From positions 1 through 6,334 of the forward strand of contig CAYVGO010000077.1 of NCBI GenBank assembly GCA_964450725.1: a stretch of 6,334 nucleotides of DNA. Direction: 5' to 3'. Source of the stretch: CAYVGO01 sp964450725. Its GTDB lineage: Bacteria; Bacteroidota; Bacteroidia; Bacteroidales; UBA932. Positions within the stretch are counted from its first letter, which is position 1, and the number at the start of each line of letters is the position of its first letter. The notes under the pieces are model-generated. The model worked only from the letters and a program-made list of their open reading frames with translations. It was not told the DNA's origin and searched no databases. This document shows, piece by piece, positions 6,278 to 6,334 of the stretch. The position numbers and the translations under genes were made by a program.

Positions 6278-6334
6278 GTCTCGGAGGAATGTCCGCCGAA
6301 GGATTTTTGGCTGTGGAAGTCTCGGCGGAATGTC
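6278..6334. repeat. 41-bp-period intergenic repeat (right flank, runs off window)
   Basis: GTCTCGGAGGAATGTC (6278-6293) recurs as GTCTCGGCGGAATGTC (6319-6334), 15 of 16 identical and exactly 41 bp apart. The second copy is cut by the window edge. A shorter preceding match is suggested by TTTCTGTATCAGTCTC (6268-6283 region), which agrees with TTTCTGAAAAAGTCTC of the left flank at 13 of 16 positions. CTCGAAGG near 6246 may also be a degenerate counterpart of GCCGAAGG at 6295-6302. Orientation is the same as in the left flank. Confidence 0.75.
6281..6299. other. Short hairpin in the repeat unit followed by a T run
   Basis: TCGGAGGA (6281-6288) can pair with TCCGCCGA (6292-6299), with one mismatch and a 3-nt loop, and is followed by TTTTT at 6304-6308. 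The next unit has TCGGCGGA, which would remove the mismatch. This resembles an intrinsic terminator reading rightward, but no gene in this window ends there. Confidence 0.4.

Larger units (their letters stand above)
6038..6334. other. Right intergenic region with repeats, no convincing gene
   Basis: Together with the regulator's promoter this makes 329 bp without a supported gene. It holds a possible relic of the repeat family (TTTTTGGGCTGTG, 6127-6139), an imperfect inverted repeat (6196-6271) and the 41-bp repeat units at the right edge. On the minus strand a frame of 53 codons stays open from the window edge to a TGA at 6173-6171. It passes through the repeats and its residues match no family I recognise, so it is not called as a gene. 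Confidence 0.5.

Overview
The window is AT-rich DNA from a member of the Bacteroidota, most likely a flavobacterium-like organism; genus is not resolved. The evidence is threefold. Upstream regions carry the Bacteroidota promoter signature (TAnnTTTG at -7) instead of sigma70 boxes, and Shine-Dalgarno sequences are absent. The regulator has an architecture typical of this phylum: periplasmic propeller, Y_Y_Y domain, one membrane helix and a LuxR-type helix-turn-helix. The third gene product is a secreted repeat protein of the LA_2272-like type.

Layout. Positions 1-68 hold two diverged units of a repeat with a 41-bp period. Positions 69-308 are non-coding and end in a good promoter for a rightward major facilitator superfamily (MFS) transporter (309-1820). 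This transporter resembles the eukaryotic MFSD1 family and appears to carry two extra membrane segments. Convergent to it, 21 bp away, lies a leftward gene (1842-3047) for an exported protein with fourteen perfectly phased 15-residue repeats and a beta-rich C-terminal domain, probably at the outer membrane. Upstream of it, after a 168-bp gap, is a leftward 929-residue membrane-anchored transcription regulator (3216-6005). Positions 6006-6334 hold no convincing gene. They contain the regulator's promoter element, an imperfect inverted repeat that looks like the ends of a small mobile element, and further units of the 41-bp repeat running off the right edge.

How the parts may work together. The regulator senses something in the periplasm and would act on DNA directly, without a kinase. 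The repeat protein and the transporter are natural candidate targets because they are adjacent, but the sequence does not prove this. Each gene has its own TAnnTTTG element, so they are probably separate transcription units. The main points for follow-up are the related repeat units on both flanks, the MFSD1-like transporter with its insertion, and the exact 45-bp repeat array showing signs of recent internal copying.
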